NCBI GenBank assembly: GCA_945861785.1
Contig: CAMAWD010000039.1
Location: forward strand, 1 to 53,170
Length of the DNA stretch: 53,170 nt
Source of the DNA: Rhodoferax sp. OV413
GTDB taxonomy: Bacteria > Pseudomonadota > Gammaproteobacteria > Burkholderiales > Burkholderiaceae_C
Reading direction: 5' to 3'
Both the position numbers and the translations under genes were made by a program. Shown here in pieces: positions 16,326 to 24,622 of this stretch (its first letter is position 1; every line of letters starts with the position of its first letter). A model generated the notes under the pieces. The model was not told the DNA's origin. It did not search any database and saw only the letters and a program-made list of their open reading frames with translations.

Positions 16326-16588
16326 TGGGGCAGGCCCGAGGCGTCATACAGCGCCTCGTTCATCGGCCGCGCATCCAGCACCGGCAGGGCGTGCATGGCT
16401 TGCAAAATGCCCGCGATGGACTGCGCATCCCGCGCGGGCTTGCCCGCCTTGTCGCGCAGACTGCGGGCTTCTTCCAGCAGGCGGATGGTTTCCTTGTTCA
16501 TGGAGCGGTGGTTGCGCCGCGCCTCAGCCGCCAACCAGTCTTTCAAATCGGAGGGCATTTTTTTAATCAAGAGCGTGGCTTCTGTCAT
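16322..16588 (-). CDS. vapB: FitA/VapB-type ribbon-helix-helix antitoxin
   Basis: This protein of about 88 aa has an N-terminal ribbon-helix-helix (ATLLIKKMPSDLKDWLAAEA, then RRNHRSMNKETIRLLEEA) and a flexible C-terminal tail that would bind the PIN toxin. I place the start at the ATG at 16588, because GGAG lies 6 bp upstream. An ATG four codons earlier (16600) has no ribosome site. A perfect dyad lies 21 bp upstream of this start and is its likely operator. Confidence 0.85.
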   Translation of the reverse strand: MTEATLLIKKMPSDLKDWLAAEARRNHRSMNKETIRLLEEARSLRDKAGKPARDAQSIAGILQAMHALPVLDARPMNEALYDASGLPQ

Positions 16589-16608
16589 GTCGGGCTCCAT
16601 CGCTTACA

Positions 16609-16633
16609 TTTAGATAGAAAAATGGTATCTAAA
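16609..16633. promoter_or_regulatory. Operator dyad upstream of vapBC
   Basis: TTTAGATA (16609-16616) and TATCTAAA (16626-16633) form a perfect 8-bp inverted repeat with a 9-base spacer directly upstream of the antitoxin start. This is typical of ribbon-helix-helix autoregulation. Confidence 0.7.
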
Positions 16634-16995
16634 CGTGGCTTGGGTGTCAACCAGAATGCCGGGCATCCGTCGAAAGCGTCATTCGATACAGCTCCATTTT
16701 CGATCAAAGTCGTAGTTGGTCAGCAAGTAGACGCGGTCGCAGCGTTTTACGCCGCACAAGGCCGTCGCAATGGGGCCAAGGTCAGAACCACGCTTGTCCT
16801 CTATCGTCCGTAGCCACTAGGCTGGCCAATCCAAAACGCGTTGACTGGTTCGAATGAAATGCAAATGGGAGGCCATTACGCGCGTCATTCCGGTTTAATC
16901 AGGTCAATAACTGGGTCTGCCGTAAAAATGAAAACTCGGCTATTCAAGTCTAATCCGGTTGACATTCGGGTCTAGGCAGGCTTACAGTCGGTGCA
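16634..16995. other. Intergenic spacer without a recognisable gene
   Basis: No family-level coding similarity or RNA gene is visible in these 362 bp. The last 80 bp upstream of fic are AT-richer and include TTGACATT (16957-16964) as a possible -35 element. Confidence 0.4.
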
Positions 16996-18042
16996 ATGAA
17001 GACCGACACCATCCAAATCACGTTCGAATTACTCAATTTATTGAGTGAGGTTGACGAATTCAAAGGGGCCTGGCGTGCGCTGGGAACACTTGCGCCAGAG
17101 CGGCTCAATGCGTTGCGACATGTGGCAACCATTGAAAGCATTGGTTCCTCGACCCGAATTGAAGGTAGCAAGCTGACTGATCGGGAGGTCGAAAAATTAA
17201 TCTCCAAGCTGGAAATCAAGAAATTCGACAGTCGCGATGAGCAGGAGGTTGCTGGTTACGCCGAGACGATGGAAATGATTTTCCATGCCTTTGAAGATAT
17301 CCACCTCACCGAAAACCATCTCAAGCAGCTCCATCGTGACCTTTTGCGCTACAGCCAAAAAGATGAACGCCATAGAGGTGAGTACAAAAAGTTATCGAAC
17401 AATGTCGTTGCCTTTGATGCCGACGGCAAGATGGTGGGAGTCGTTTTTGAGACAGCGTCTCCATTTGACACCCCACGTCGGATGACTGAACTGGTTGAGT
17501 GGCTGAAGGACGCACGAGAACTTAGGCGACTGCACCCACTGTTGATCGTTGCGGTGTTCACAGTCACTTTTTTAGAGATCCATCCATTCCAAGATGGCAA
17601 TGGCCGACTGAGCAGGGTTTTGACCACGCTGTTGCTCCTCCAGGCAGGCTATGCCTATGTGCCCTATAGCTCACTGGAAAGCGTCATTGAACAAAGCAAA
17701 GAAGGTTATTACTTGGCACTGCGCCAAACACAGCAATCCTTGCATAGTGAAATACCCAACTGGCAGCCTTGGCTAATGTTCTTTATGCGGGCTCTGCAAC
17801 AACAAAAACGCAGACTGGCCGCCAAGGTTGAGCGAGAAAAAGGAGCGCTTGCAACGTTGCCGGAATTGGCCGTCAGAATCTTGGATTACGTTCGAGATCA
17901 TGGCCGGGTCACCACGCGCGACATAGTCCGTGAGTTCGGCGCCAGTCCAAACACCCTTAAAACAAGGTTCGGCAATCTCGTTAAAAAGGGGCTTCTGGTG
18001 CGACATGGCGGTGGTCGCTCGATATGGTACGGCCTGCCGTGA
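16996..18042 (+). CDS. Fic-domain AMP-transferase with C-terminal winged helix
   Basis: This 348-aa class II Fic protein carries the catalytic motif HPFQDGNGRLSR with His196. The autoinhibitory motif SSTRIEG (51-57, Glu56) comes before the Fic core, which defines class II. An N-terminal helical region and a C-terminal winged helix (VTTRDIVREFGASPNTLKTR) complete the common layout. Fic enzymes AMPylate protein hydroxyls, and this type is usually self-regulated by the Glu of the inhibitory helix. It appears intact. Its place in the island fits a stand-alone toxin-like module. Confidence 0.9.
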   Translation: MKTDTIQITFELLNLLSEVDEFKGAWRALGTLAPERLNALRHVATIESIGSSTRIEGSKLTDREVEKLISKLEIKKFDSRDEQEVAGYAETMEMIFHAFEDIHLTENHLKQLHRDLLRYSQKDERHRGEYKKLSNNVVAFDADGKMVGVVFETASPFDTPRRMTELVEWLKDARELRRLHPLLIVAVFTVTFLEIHPFQDGNGRLSRVLTTLLLLQAGYAYVPYSSLESVIEQSKEGYYLALRQTQQSLHSEIPNWQPWLMFFMRALQQQKRRLAAKVEREKGALATLPELAVRILDYVRDHGRVTTRDIVREFGASPNTLKTRFGNLVKKGLLVRHGGGRSIWYGLP

Positions 18043-18090
18043 CCAGCTAAGGCAACATGTCCACTCGCAAACGCATTCGGGAGTGGATCG

Positions 18091-18192
18091 GTGGCTGAAT
18101 TTCTTCATGAGCGACGCGACTTCGATCAATTGCTTGCGGTTGTCGCAAACGAGCGTGCGCTCGACAGGAGTTGGCGCAGTTTGAGATTCTGA
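18091..18192 (+). pseudogene. N-terminal fragment of an AbiEii-type nucleotidyltransferase
   Basis: Starting at GTG 18091 the frame reads VAEFLHERRDFDQLLAVVAN, then ERALDRSW, which matches the beginning of AbiEii/nucleotidyltransferase toxins (pattern 'FLHER-DF--LL--VA-ER-L'). After residue 28 the expected 'VEKDYW' is missing and the frame ends at 18192, inside a palindrome cluster. A 13-codon frame (MSTRKRIREWIGG) at 18057-18098 overlaps it and may be the end of a former upstream partner. Confidence 0.5.
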
Positions 18193-18240
18193 GTGGCGCA
18201 GTTTGCCGAACTGCGCCAGTTTTGACGACAACTGCGCCAA
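18171..18240. repeat. Nested palindromes of TGGCGCAGTT
   Basis: TTGGCGCAGTT (18171-18181) pairs with AACTGCGCCAA (18230-18240). TGGCGCAGTT (18194-18203) pairs with AACTGCGCCA (18209-18218). Both are centred near 18206. Four half-sites in 70 bp could be an operator or a cruciform. It sits between the AbiEii fragment and higBA. Confidence 0.7.
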
Positions 18241-18345
18241 ATCACAGCGACGTGCCATCACGGCAAAGAGCTACTCGCCTCCCAACTTGACTTACGACCA
18301 CTGCTTGACGAATAAATGAGTGCAATAGCTGGATAAGATGAGCAC

Positions 18346-18567
18346 ATGAAAAGGGTCTATAAAACCAAGACGTTTGATCGATGGGCGCGCAAAGTGGTGA
18401 GTGATGATCTTCTTTGCCAAGCGGCGCACGAGATTGAGCAAGGGCAGTATGAAGCCGACTTGGGTGGCGGTGTGTGCAAGAAGCGGGTGGCCGTCAAAAA
18501 ACTCGATGGCCTGGTTGCAACTGACGTCTTGAAGGAGATTTGTAATGTCAAACAAAAAAGCGACTGA
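18346..18567 (+). pseudogene. RelE/HigB-like toxin with internal deletion
   Basis: The first 50 residues (VYKTKTFDRWARKVVSDD, then EIEQGQYEADLGGGVCKKRVA) match the HigB/RelE-like toxins found beside NadS/HigA antitoxins. Relatives continue for about 65 more residues with the catalytic C-terminal strands. Here the text jumps after KKRVA to a tail (LVATDVLKEI) resembling the family's end. The catalytic segment is therefore deleted in frame and the toxin should be inactive. The antitoxin start lies inside its last codons. Confidence 0.65.
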
Positions 18568-18880
18568 AGAAAACCGTATTCTTGCTGAGATGCTAGAGAT
18601 GGCGCAGGCTTTGCAAGGCCATGCTTTGATTTCCAAACAAGATATGGCCAAGATGCAACTCATCTGCCAGAGTCCGCCTGATTACACCGCTGAAAAGGTC
18701 ACGGCTATTCGTGTGAATAAAGCCAAAGTGAGCCAATCTGTGTTCGCCTCAATTTTGAACGTCAGTGTTTCTGCTGTTCAAAAGTGGGAGTCACCGAGCT
18801 CTGGCAAAAACCCCAGCGGCGCGGCTGCGAAACTTTTACAACTTATTGAAAAGAAAGGTCTGGAGGCGATTGTTGCCTGA
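18545..18880 (+). CDS. HigA/NadS-type XRE antitoxin
   Basis: This 111-aa protein has a C-terminal helix-turn-helix (VSQSVFASILNVSVSAVQKW, then ESPSSGKNPSGAAAKLLQLI), the layout of antitoxins encoded downstream of RelE/HigB toxins. AAGGAG lies just upstream of the ATG at 18545. It appears complete although its toxin is deleted, so it may persist as an orphan regulator or as protection against homologous toxins (inference). Confidence 0.85.
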   Translation: MSNKKATEENRILAEMLEMAQALQGHALISKQDMAKMQLICQSPPDYTAEKVTAIRVNKAKVSQSVFASILNVSVSAVQKWESPSSGKNPSGAAAKLLQLIEKKGLEAIVA

Positions 18881-18917
18881 ATTCGTGCAGTGTTTTACTG
18901 CCAACGGCATAGCGACC

Positions 18918-19439
18918 TCAAGAAAAAAAGTGCCGCGGCATGGCCGGGGCTCGGTGCACATTCATCGCGTTGTAAAACAAGGCAACGACAACCAGTACGC
19001 GCAGCGCCAAAAATGCAAGGACATAAGCAGGTAAGCCGTGTTGGTAAAAAATATAAAAACTAAGACCATCCGTGATAAAGCCTCCCAACGCCATTCCAAA
19101 AACAATCATGGCAACTTGGGGGAAAAACCAGCCTCGCAGATAACTGAACACGTACAGCGCAAAGGCAGTGACGACATACATCCCCCGAAAACCAATGTAT
19201 TTGAAGGTGTCAATACCCAAGAGGTGGTGAAAACTGGTCAGCGGCAGTGCCTGCTCGAAATCCAACACCAGGCGCAGCAAAAAGACCACACCGGCCAAGC
19301 ACAAAAAGGCATGGCGCCACTTAAAAAAATGGTCAACGCCGCCATAAACCAGCGGGGTGTGGTGGTCAAACAGTGCATCCAGTTCGGCTTGGCTCACCTT
19401 GTAGGGGGTCTCCTTGGAGCGCTTTGACAGGCCAAACAC
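18918..19439 (-). CDS. Conserved integral membrane protein of unknown function
   Basis: This 173-aa protein has about four hydrophobic segments (FLCLAGVVFLLRLVL, GMYVVTAFALYVFSYL, VAMIVFGMALGGFI and AYVLAFLALRVLVVVALF). A short charged N-terminus contains a SQAELDALF motif that resembles the start of flagellar switch proteins, but nothing else does. I do not recognise the family. It is transcribed away from the flagellar regulator. Confidence 0.6.
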   Translation of the reverse strand: MFGLSKRSKETPYKVSQAELDALFDHHTPLVYGGVDHFFKWRHAFLCLAGVVFLLRLVLDFEQALPLTSFHHLLGIDTFKYIGFRGMYVVTAFALYVFSYLRGWFFPQVAMIVFGMALGGFITDGLSFYIFYQHGLPAYVLAFLALRVLVVVALFYNAMNVHRAPAMPRHFFS

Positions 19440-19618
19440 GGTAGAAATACTTTCTGCAGCTTAGGTGAACAACCGGCCGCGAATTGACTTGATTGCGCGA
19501 AACGGCTGCAAGATTTTAGCGCGCACGCCCGCCTTGGGCTTCTCTGCCGTGTTGGTCATGGCGTCAGCTTCGTTGTCTTTGTTGGTGGCGCAGCAGCCTG
19601 CAGACAACAAACAGTTTG

Positions 19619-19634
19619 TGGCACGGTATTTGCT
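19619..19634 (+). promoter_or_regulatory. Sigma54 (RpoN) promoter
   Basis: TGGCACGGTATTTGCT matches the -24/-12 consensus TGGCACG-N4-TTGCA/T. GG at 19620-19621 and GC at 19632-19633 are separated by the required 10 bp. It lies 49 bp upstream of the regulator start and probably drives the regulator and the fliEFGHIJ genes. Confidence 0.75.
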
Positions 19635-19682
19635 GCTGATGTCAAGGTTGACGCTTTGCCGACACCTACCGTTTACTTCAAA

Positions 19683-21203
19683 ATGCCCACGCCAGCCCCG
19701 CACCATGTTCTGTGGCTAGACCCCTTTCGCCCGCTCACGCCGACTGAGCGGGCGCAGTTGGCGCAGGTTGGGCTGTCGGTTGGCCTGGTGCACACGATGG
19801 ATGAGCTGCAAGCCGAACTGGCACAAGCCCGCGCCGGGGTGCTGGTGTTGGGACTGGGCGGCGACGACTCCTTGTTGGTCGACAGCCTGCTTTTGCTGCA
19901 ACAGGGTCCCGCCAAGGCGCTGCCGGTTATTTGCCGGGTCGATCGGCGCCACCTTGAGCTGGCGGTGAGCGCGCTGAGACACGGCGCCTGCCATGTTTTG
20001 GCCGCAGACGACTGGACCGCCAAGAGCTGGGAGTCAGCCCTCAGCTGTGCCAGCAAAAGCAGCCAGCAAACCACCCCCGATAGCACCGAGTCTGCCAGCG
20101 ACGCCAAGCTGGCAACCGCCTTGTCTGCCAGAGCCGCGCCTGAAGCTGCCGTGCGCAGTGTGGTCTATGTCGATCCGGTGAGCCGCAATCTGCTGGCGCT
20201 GGCCCAACGGGTGGCCCAGGCCAATGTGACGGTGTTGCTCGAAGGCCCGACGGGGTCTGGCAAAGAAGTGTTGGCGCGGGTGTTGCACGAGTCATCGCCC
20301 GCTGCCGCTGGCCCGTTTATCGGGCTCAACTGCGCCGCCATGCCCGAGCACATGATCGAGGACATGTTGTTTGGCCACGAAAAAGGGGCCTTCACGGGCG
20401 CGCTCAAAGAACACCGGGGTTTGTTTGAGCAGGCCCAAGGCGGCACCCTGTTTTTAGACGAAATTGCCGAGCTGGCACTGCCCTTGCAGGCCAAACTGCT
20501 GCGGGTGTTGCAAGAGCGCAGTCTGGTTCGCCTGGGCGGAGAACGCAGCATTGCGCTGGAACTGCGGGTGGTGGCGGCCACCAACAAAGACTTGCGCCAA
20601 GCCATTGCCCGGCGCGAGTTTCGCGAAGATTTGTACTTCCGACTGAGCACTTTCAAGCTGCGTATTCCACCGCTGACCGAGCGCAAGGGCGACATTTTCC
20701 CCTTGGTGTCACGGCTGCTGGCACGTTATCAGCCCAGTGCCACAAGCAATGCCCAACCGTGGCAGGTCAGCGCGGCAGCGCAAGCGCAGCTGCTGGCCTA
20801 CGCCTGGCCAGGCAATGTGCGCGAGCTCGAGAACGTGGTGCAACGCGCCATGGTGCTGTGCGCTGACCAACAAATTGACACCCAACACCTGATGTTTGAC
20901 GACATGGGCGAGCTGCAGCTGGGCGCCGGATCGGTGGCGGCAGCTTGGGCCGAGCTGCTGCCAGACCCGGCTGCGACTCTCCAGAGCCCGGGCCTGCCGG
21001 TGCAAAACAACGGGGAATCAAGTTCAACCAAACCGCTGCAAGCCGCGGTTATGCACAGTGAGCAGCATTTGATACGGACCGCGCTTGAAAGCTCCGGGAG
21101 TCGGGTCCAGGCGGCTCAAAAACTCGGTATCAGCCCGCGCACACTGCGTTACAAACTGGCCCGTTTGCGTGACGCGAACCTCGCGCTGGCGCTGAACCCG
21201 TAA
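19683..21203 (+). CDS. Sigma54-dependent flagellar regulator (FleQ/FlrC-like)
   Basis: The product is 506 aa from the ATG at 19683 (a TTG 9 codons upstream also fits). An N-terminal receiver-like domain is followed by an AAA+ sigma54-activator core with Walker A GPTGSGKE (about 189-196), GAFTGA for sigma54 contact (about 235-240), and the Walker B region GGTLFLDEI. A Fis-type helix-turn-helix (VQAAQKLGISPRTLRYKLAR) ends the protein. In the receiver the strand that normally ends in the phosphorylated Asp reads VLVLGLGGDD, so the phosphoacceptor seems replaced by Gly, as in the degenerate receiver of FleQ. It probably activates class II/III flagellar promoters, including the operon behind it. 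Confidence 0.88.
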   Translation: MPTPAPHHVLWLDPFRPLTPTERAQLAQVGLSVGLVHTMDELQAELAQARAGVLVLGLGGDDSLLVDSLLLLQQGPAKALPVICRVDRRHLELAVSALRHGACHVLAADDWTAKSWESALSCASKSSQQTTPDSTESASDAKLATALSARAAPEAAVRSVVYVDPVSRNLLALAQRVAQANVTVLLEGPTGSGKEVLARVLHESSPAAAGPFIGLNCAAMPEHMIEDMLFGHEKGAFTGALKEHRGLFEQAQGGTLFLDEIAELALPLQAKLLRVLQERSLVRLGGERSIALELRVVAATNKDLRQAIARREFREDLYFRLSTFKLRIPPLTERKGDIFPLVSRLLARYQPSATSNAQPWQVSAAAQAQLLAYAWPGNVRELENVVQRAMVLCADQQIDTQHLMFDDMGELQLGAGSVAAAWAELLPDPAATLQSPGLPVQNNGESSSTKPLQAAVMHSEQHLIRTALESSGSRVQAAQKLGISPRTLRYKLARLRDANLALALNP

Positions 21204-21241
21204 ACCCATAACGATTCACGCGAATTTTCAGGAACCACCCC

Positions 21242-21580
21242 ATGATCGAAAAAGCGAACTCCCCCGGCAGCATCGTGGCCATGCTCAAAACCTTGCAAGC
21301 CCATGCGACGCAAGCCAGTGGCCTGGGGCAAGACGCCGCTGCGGGCATTGCGACCCCGAAAACCGATTTCTCCGAGCTGATCCGCCAGGCCATTGGCCAA
21401 ACCAATGCGACCCAGCTCGACTCCCAGAACACCAGCCAGGCCTTTGAACGCGGCGAAGCAGTTCCCCTGACCGATGTGGTGCTCAAGATGCAAAAAGCGT
21501 CACTGTCTTTTGAGGCCACCTTGCAAGTCAGGAACAAGGTGCTGAAGGCCTACGAAGACGTCATGAACATGCCGGTTTAA
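21242..21580 (+). CDS. fliE: Flagellar MS-ring/rod junction protein FliE
   Basis: This 112-aa protein starts 38 bp after the regulator. The C-terminal FliE signature is clear (LTDVVLKMQKASLSFEATLQ, then VRNKVLKAYEDVMNMPV). FliE links the MS ring to the proximal rod and is exported early by the flagellar type III system. The N-terminal half is low complexity and species-specific, as usual. Confidence 0.93.
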   Translation: MIEKANSPGSIVAMLKTLQAHATQASGLGQDAAAGIATPKTDFSELIRQAIGQTNATQLDSQNTSQAFERGEAVPLTDVVLKMQKASLSFEATLQVRNKVLKAYEDVMNMPV

Positions 21581-21631
21581 GGTCTTCGTTTGTTCTTGGC
21601 TCGCCCATTACCGCGCTGAAAGACCCTGCCC

Positions 21632-23527
21632 ATGGCAACTGCAACCGCACAAGCTGGAACGTCATTACCGGCCACCGTTGAATCCGGCAGCCTGGCGATG
21701 CGCTCGGGTGGCGGCGACAGGCGCGCGCCAACTGGCGGCCAAATGCAGGATCAGACCGGCATGGGTAGCCACTACAGCGGCGCCAACCTGCAGACCCTGG
21801 ATTCCCAAGGTCTGTTCGGCCCTGTCAGGCAAATGCTGATGCACCCCGTCGTCAAAAAATCGCTGCCCCTGATGCTGGTTGCGCTGGCACTGCTGACTTT
21901 TGCCCTGGTCTACTCGCTGATCAACGCGCCCAACTACCGCCCGGTGGTAACGGGCGTCACCGAGGGCGACCAGCAAGCGGTGTTTGAAGCCTTGAAAGCG
22001 GGTGACTTCAAACCAGTGATAGACACCGGTAGCGGCCAAATCACCGTGCCTGGCAGCCGTTACCACGAAGCGCGTATTTTCTTGGCTTCCAAGGGTTTGC
22101 CAAAAACCGCTGCGGGCAGCGTGGACACCTTCAAAGACCAGTCCTCACTGACCAGCAGCCAGTTCATGGAACAGGTGCGCCACAACGCCGTCGTCGAGCA
22201 AGAGATTGCGCGCAGCATTCTGAAAATCGAATCGATCCAGAGCGCCCGTGTCCATCTGGCTACCACCAAACCGTCGGTGTTTGTGCGCGACCGCACGCCG
22301 CCCAAAGCCTCGATTGTGGTGACCCCGCACACGGGGCGCAGCATCAGCCCCATGCAAGTCCAGGCGATTGTTCATTTGGTGGCCTCCAGCGTGCCCATGC
22401 TGACGCCGCAAAACGTGGTGGTGGTGGACAACGTTGGCAAGTTGATGACCGAATCCGAATCCGACCTTTCGATGGGAATGAACGCCGGCCAGACCAAGCA
22501 CAAACAAGCGATGGAGGAGCTGTACCGCAAGCGCGTGATCCAAATCCTGTCGCCGATTGTGGGCGAAGGCAATGTGCGCTCGGAAGTCAACCTGACCTTG
22601 GACTTCAGCCAGACCGAAACCACGGTGGAAGACTTTGACAACCAGGGCAAGGGGGTCAAGACCCGTTCCGAGATTCGCAGCGAAGACCGCAACAGCGCCA
22701 AAGATGCCGCTGGAATTCCTGGCACCCTCTCCAACACGGCCCCGCCGGCGCCAGCGGCAACGCTCAACACCAACCCTGCCCCGCCCGCAGCGGCCGCGTC
22801 CGATGAGCGCAGCTCGGTGGCATCGCGTAGCACGCGCAACTACGAAATGGACCGCTCGGTGCGCCACACCAAAAGCGCCACCGGCAACGTCCAGCGCTTG
22901 AGCGTCGCAGTGGTGATCAACGAACGCGCGCCCAGCCCACAGCCCAATAACGACAAGGGCGAAGCGCAGCCCGCCAAAGCCAATCCCTTCAACGCGGAAG
23001 AGGTGGGCCGCATGCAGGAACTGGTTCGCGGCGTGGTCGGTTTTGACGAAAGCCGCAAAGACGTGGTGAGCGTGGTCCAAGCCAAATTTGAGACCGAAGC
23101 GCCTTTGGACCTGTCGGTTCCTTGGCACAAAGACGAGGCTCTGATGGCCAACATCAAGAGCGGGTTTCTGGGCCTGTTGTTTGTGATGTTCTTGCTGCTG
23201 GTGGTGCGCCCTGCGGTGATGCACATGATGAACCGCGACAAAGAAGCGGCCCAGGCCGTTGCCACCAGCTTGCAGCTCGCCCGCAATGCCGAGCTGGGGC
23301 TAGACACTGCTGACAACGCCGAGGCTGAGCCGATCAAAGAACCCTCTGCGGCAGAAACACTTGAAGAAATGAAGGCAAAGATGAAGCAGAAAAAATCCAA
23401 TATTTCTGCCGAAATGCTAGACACAGCCAACACCTACGACGACAAGGTTGCCCTGATTCGAATGATCGTCTCCGATGATTCGGCGCGGGTGGCCAGCGTG
23501 TTGAAGAACATGATCAAGCCAGGCTGA
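21632..23527 (+). CDS. fliF: Flagellar MS-ring protein FliF
   Basis: This 631-aa protein is longer than the common 550-570. The extra length comes from a Gly/Gln-rich N-terminal extension of about 75 residues and a Pro/Ala-rich insert around 370-390. Two membrane segments bracket the periplasmic ring-building motifs: LPLMLVALALLTFALVYSL near 77-95 and GLLFVMFLLLVVRPAV near 512-527. The cytoplasmic C-terminus (EMLDTANTYDDKVALIRMIV) is the FliG-binding tail. FliF forms the inner-membrane base of the motor and the export gate housing. Confidence 0.95.
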   Translation: MATATAQAGTSLPATVESGSLAMRSGGGDRRAPTGGQMQDQTGMGSHYSGANLQTLDSQGLFGPVRQMLMHPVVKKSLPLMLVALALLTFALVYSLINAPNYRPVVTGVTEGDQQAVFEALKAGDFKPVIDTGSGQITVPGSRYHEARIFLASKGLPKTAAGSVDTFKDQSSLTSSQFMEQVRHNAVVEQEIARSILKIESIQSARVHLATTKPSVFVRDRTPPKASIVVTPHTGRSISPMQVQAIVHLVASSVPMLTPQNVVVVDNVGKLMTESESDLSMGMNAGQTKHKQAMEELYRKRVIQILSPIVGEGNVRSEVNLTLDFSQTETTVEDFDNQGKGVKTRSEIRSEDRNSAKDAAGIPGTLSNTAPPAPAATLNTNPAPPAAAASDERSSVASRSTRNYEMDRSVRHTKSATGNVQRLSVAVVINERAPSPQPNNDKGEAQPAKANPFNAEEVGRMQELVRGVVGFDESRKDVVSVVQAKFETEAPLDLSVPWHKDEALMANIKSGFLGLLFVMFLLLVVRPAVMHMMNRDKEAAQAVATSLQLARNAELGLDTADNAEAEPIKEPSAAETLEEMKAKMKQKKSNISAEMLDTANTYDDKVALIRMIVSDDSARVASVLKNMIKPG

Positions 23528-23551
23528 TCTTAATCCTGGGAGCACACCATC

Positions 23552-24622
23552 ATGGCCACACTCGCAACTTCCGACACACAATCCAGCGGCGAATTGGTCG
23601 TTCTGGTCAACGAGGCACTTCGCAGAGAACTCGAAGAATTGACCGGCACCCAGCGCGCTGCCGTCTTGATGCTGCTGCTGGGTGAAGAGCAGGCCTCAGA
23701 CATCATTCGTTTCCTCAACCCCAAGGAAGTCCAGGCTCTGGGCATGGCCATGGTCCAGGTGGCCGAGCTGTCGCAAGAGGCCGTCAATTCCGTGCTGAAT
23801 GATTTTTTGGCGACCATCAAACGCCAAACCAGTCTCGGCTTGGGCAGCTCGGACTATGTGGAGAAAGTATTCAAACGCGCTTTGGGCGACGACAAGGCCG
23901 CCTCGGTGCTGGGCCGTATCAACCCGGGCCACGCCAGCAAGGGCTTGGAGATTTTGACCTGGATGGACGCGCGCTCGATTGCCGACATGATCCAGGCCGA
24001 GCATCCCCAGATGGTGGCGATTATTTTGTCGGTTCTCGAAAATGGGGTTGCCGCAGAAGTTCTCAACTTTCTGCCAGCCGAGTCCCGTGCCGAGGTGATG
24101 CAACGCGTCGCCAGCCTGGAGACGGTTCAACCTTCGGCCATGGAGGAACTGGAGGGCATCATGAAAAAACAGTTCTCCCACAACTCCTCAGCCAAGTCAT
24201 CGAGCTTCGGCGGCATCAAGGCCGCAGCAAACATCTTGAATCTGACCAAGACGGCATTGGAGGCCTCGGTGATGGGCGGGCTGCGCACTTTGGATCCGGA
24301 GCTGATGCAAAAGATTCAGGACAACATGTTCACCTTTGAAAACCTGGTGTCGGTAGACAACAAGGGCATCCAGGTCATCATGCGCAACGTCGACCCTGAC
24401 CAGATGATGATTGCGCTCAAGGGTGGCAGTGACGATGTCAAAGAAAAGTTCTTCAGCAACATGTCCGAACGGGCCCGGGGCATGTTCAAAGACGACATGG
24501 AGGCCAAGGGCCCGATGCGTTTGTCCGACGTGGAGGCGTCGCAAAAAATTATCATGCGAACCGCCCGCAAGCTGGCGGATGCGGGCGATCTGGTCTTGGG
24601 CGGCGGGGCCGACTATGTCTAG
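23552..24622 (+). CDS. fliG: Flagellar motor switch protein FliG
   Basis: This 356-aa protein has the three armadillo-like FliG domains. The middle-domain EHPQ motif is at AEHPQMVAIILS, and the C-terminal torque helix contains charged residues in SERARGMFKDDMEAKGPMR. An N-terminal extension of about 20 residues precedes the usual start (GTQRAAVLMLLLGEEQA). It connects FliF to FliM and contacts the stator. The stop overlaps the fliH start. Confidence 0.95.
   Translation: MATLATSDTQSSGELVVLVNEALRRELEELTGTQRAAVLMLLLGEEQASDIIRFLNPKEVQALGMAMVQVAELSQEAVNSVLNDFLATIKRQTSLGLGSSDYVEKVFKRALGDDKAASVLGRINPGHASKGLEILTWMDARSIADMIQAEHPQMVAIILSVLENGVAAEVLNFLPAESRAEVMQRVASLETVQPSAMEELEGIMKKQFSHNSSAKSSSFGGIKAAANILNLTKTALEASVMGGLRTLDPELMQKIQDNMFTFENLVSVDNKGIQVIMRNVDPDQMMIALKGGSDDVKEKFFSNMSERARGMFKDDMEAKGPMRLSDVEASQKIIMRTARKLADAGDLVLGGGADYV

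Noticed and set aside
18918-19439. Membrane protein as a flagellar or stator gene
   Set aside because: A short SQAELDALF stretch resembles FliM/FliN starts, but the rest is a four-helix membrane protein with no MotA/MotB or FliM features.
22145-23224. 359-aa minus-strand ORF inside fliF
   Set aside because: It is a His/Arg-rich composition artefact antisense to a clearly coding fliF. No family motif.
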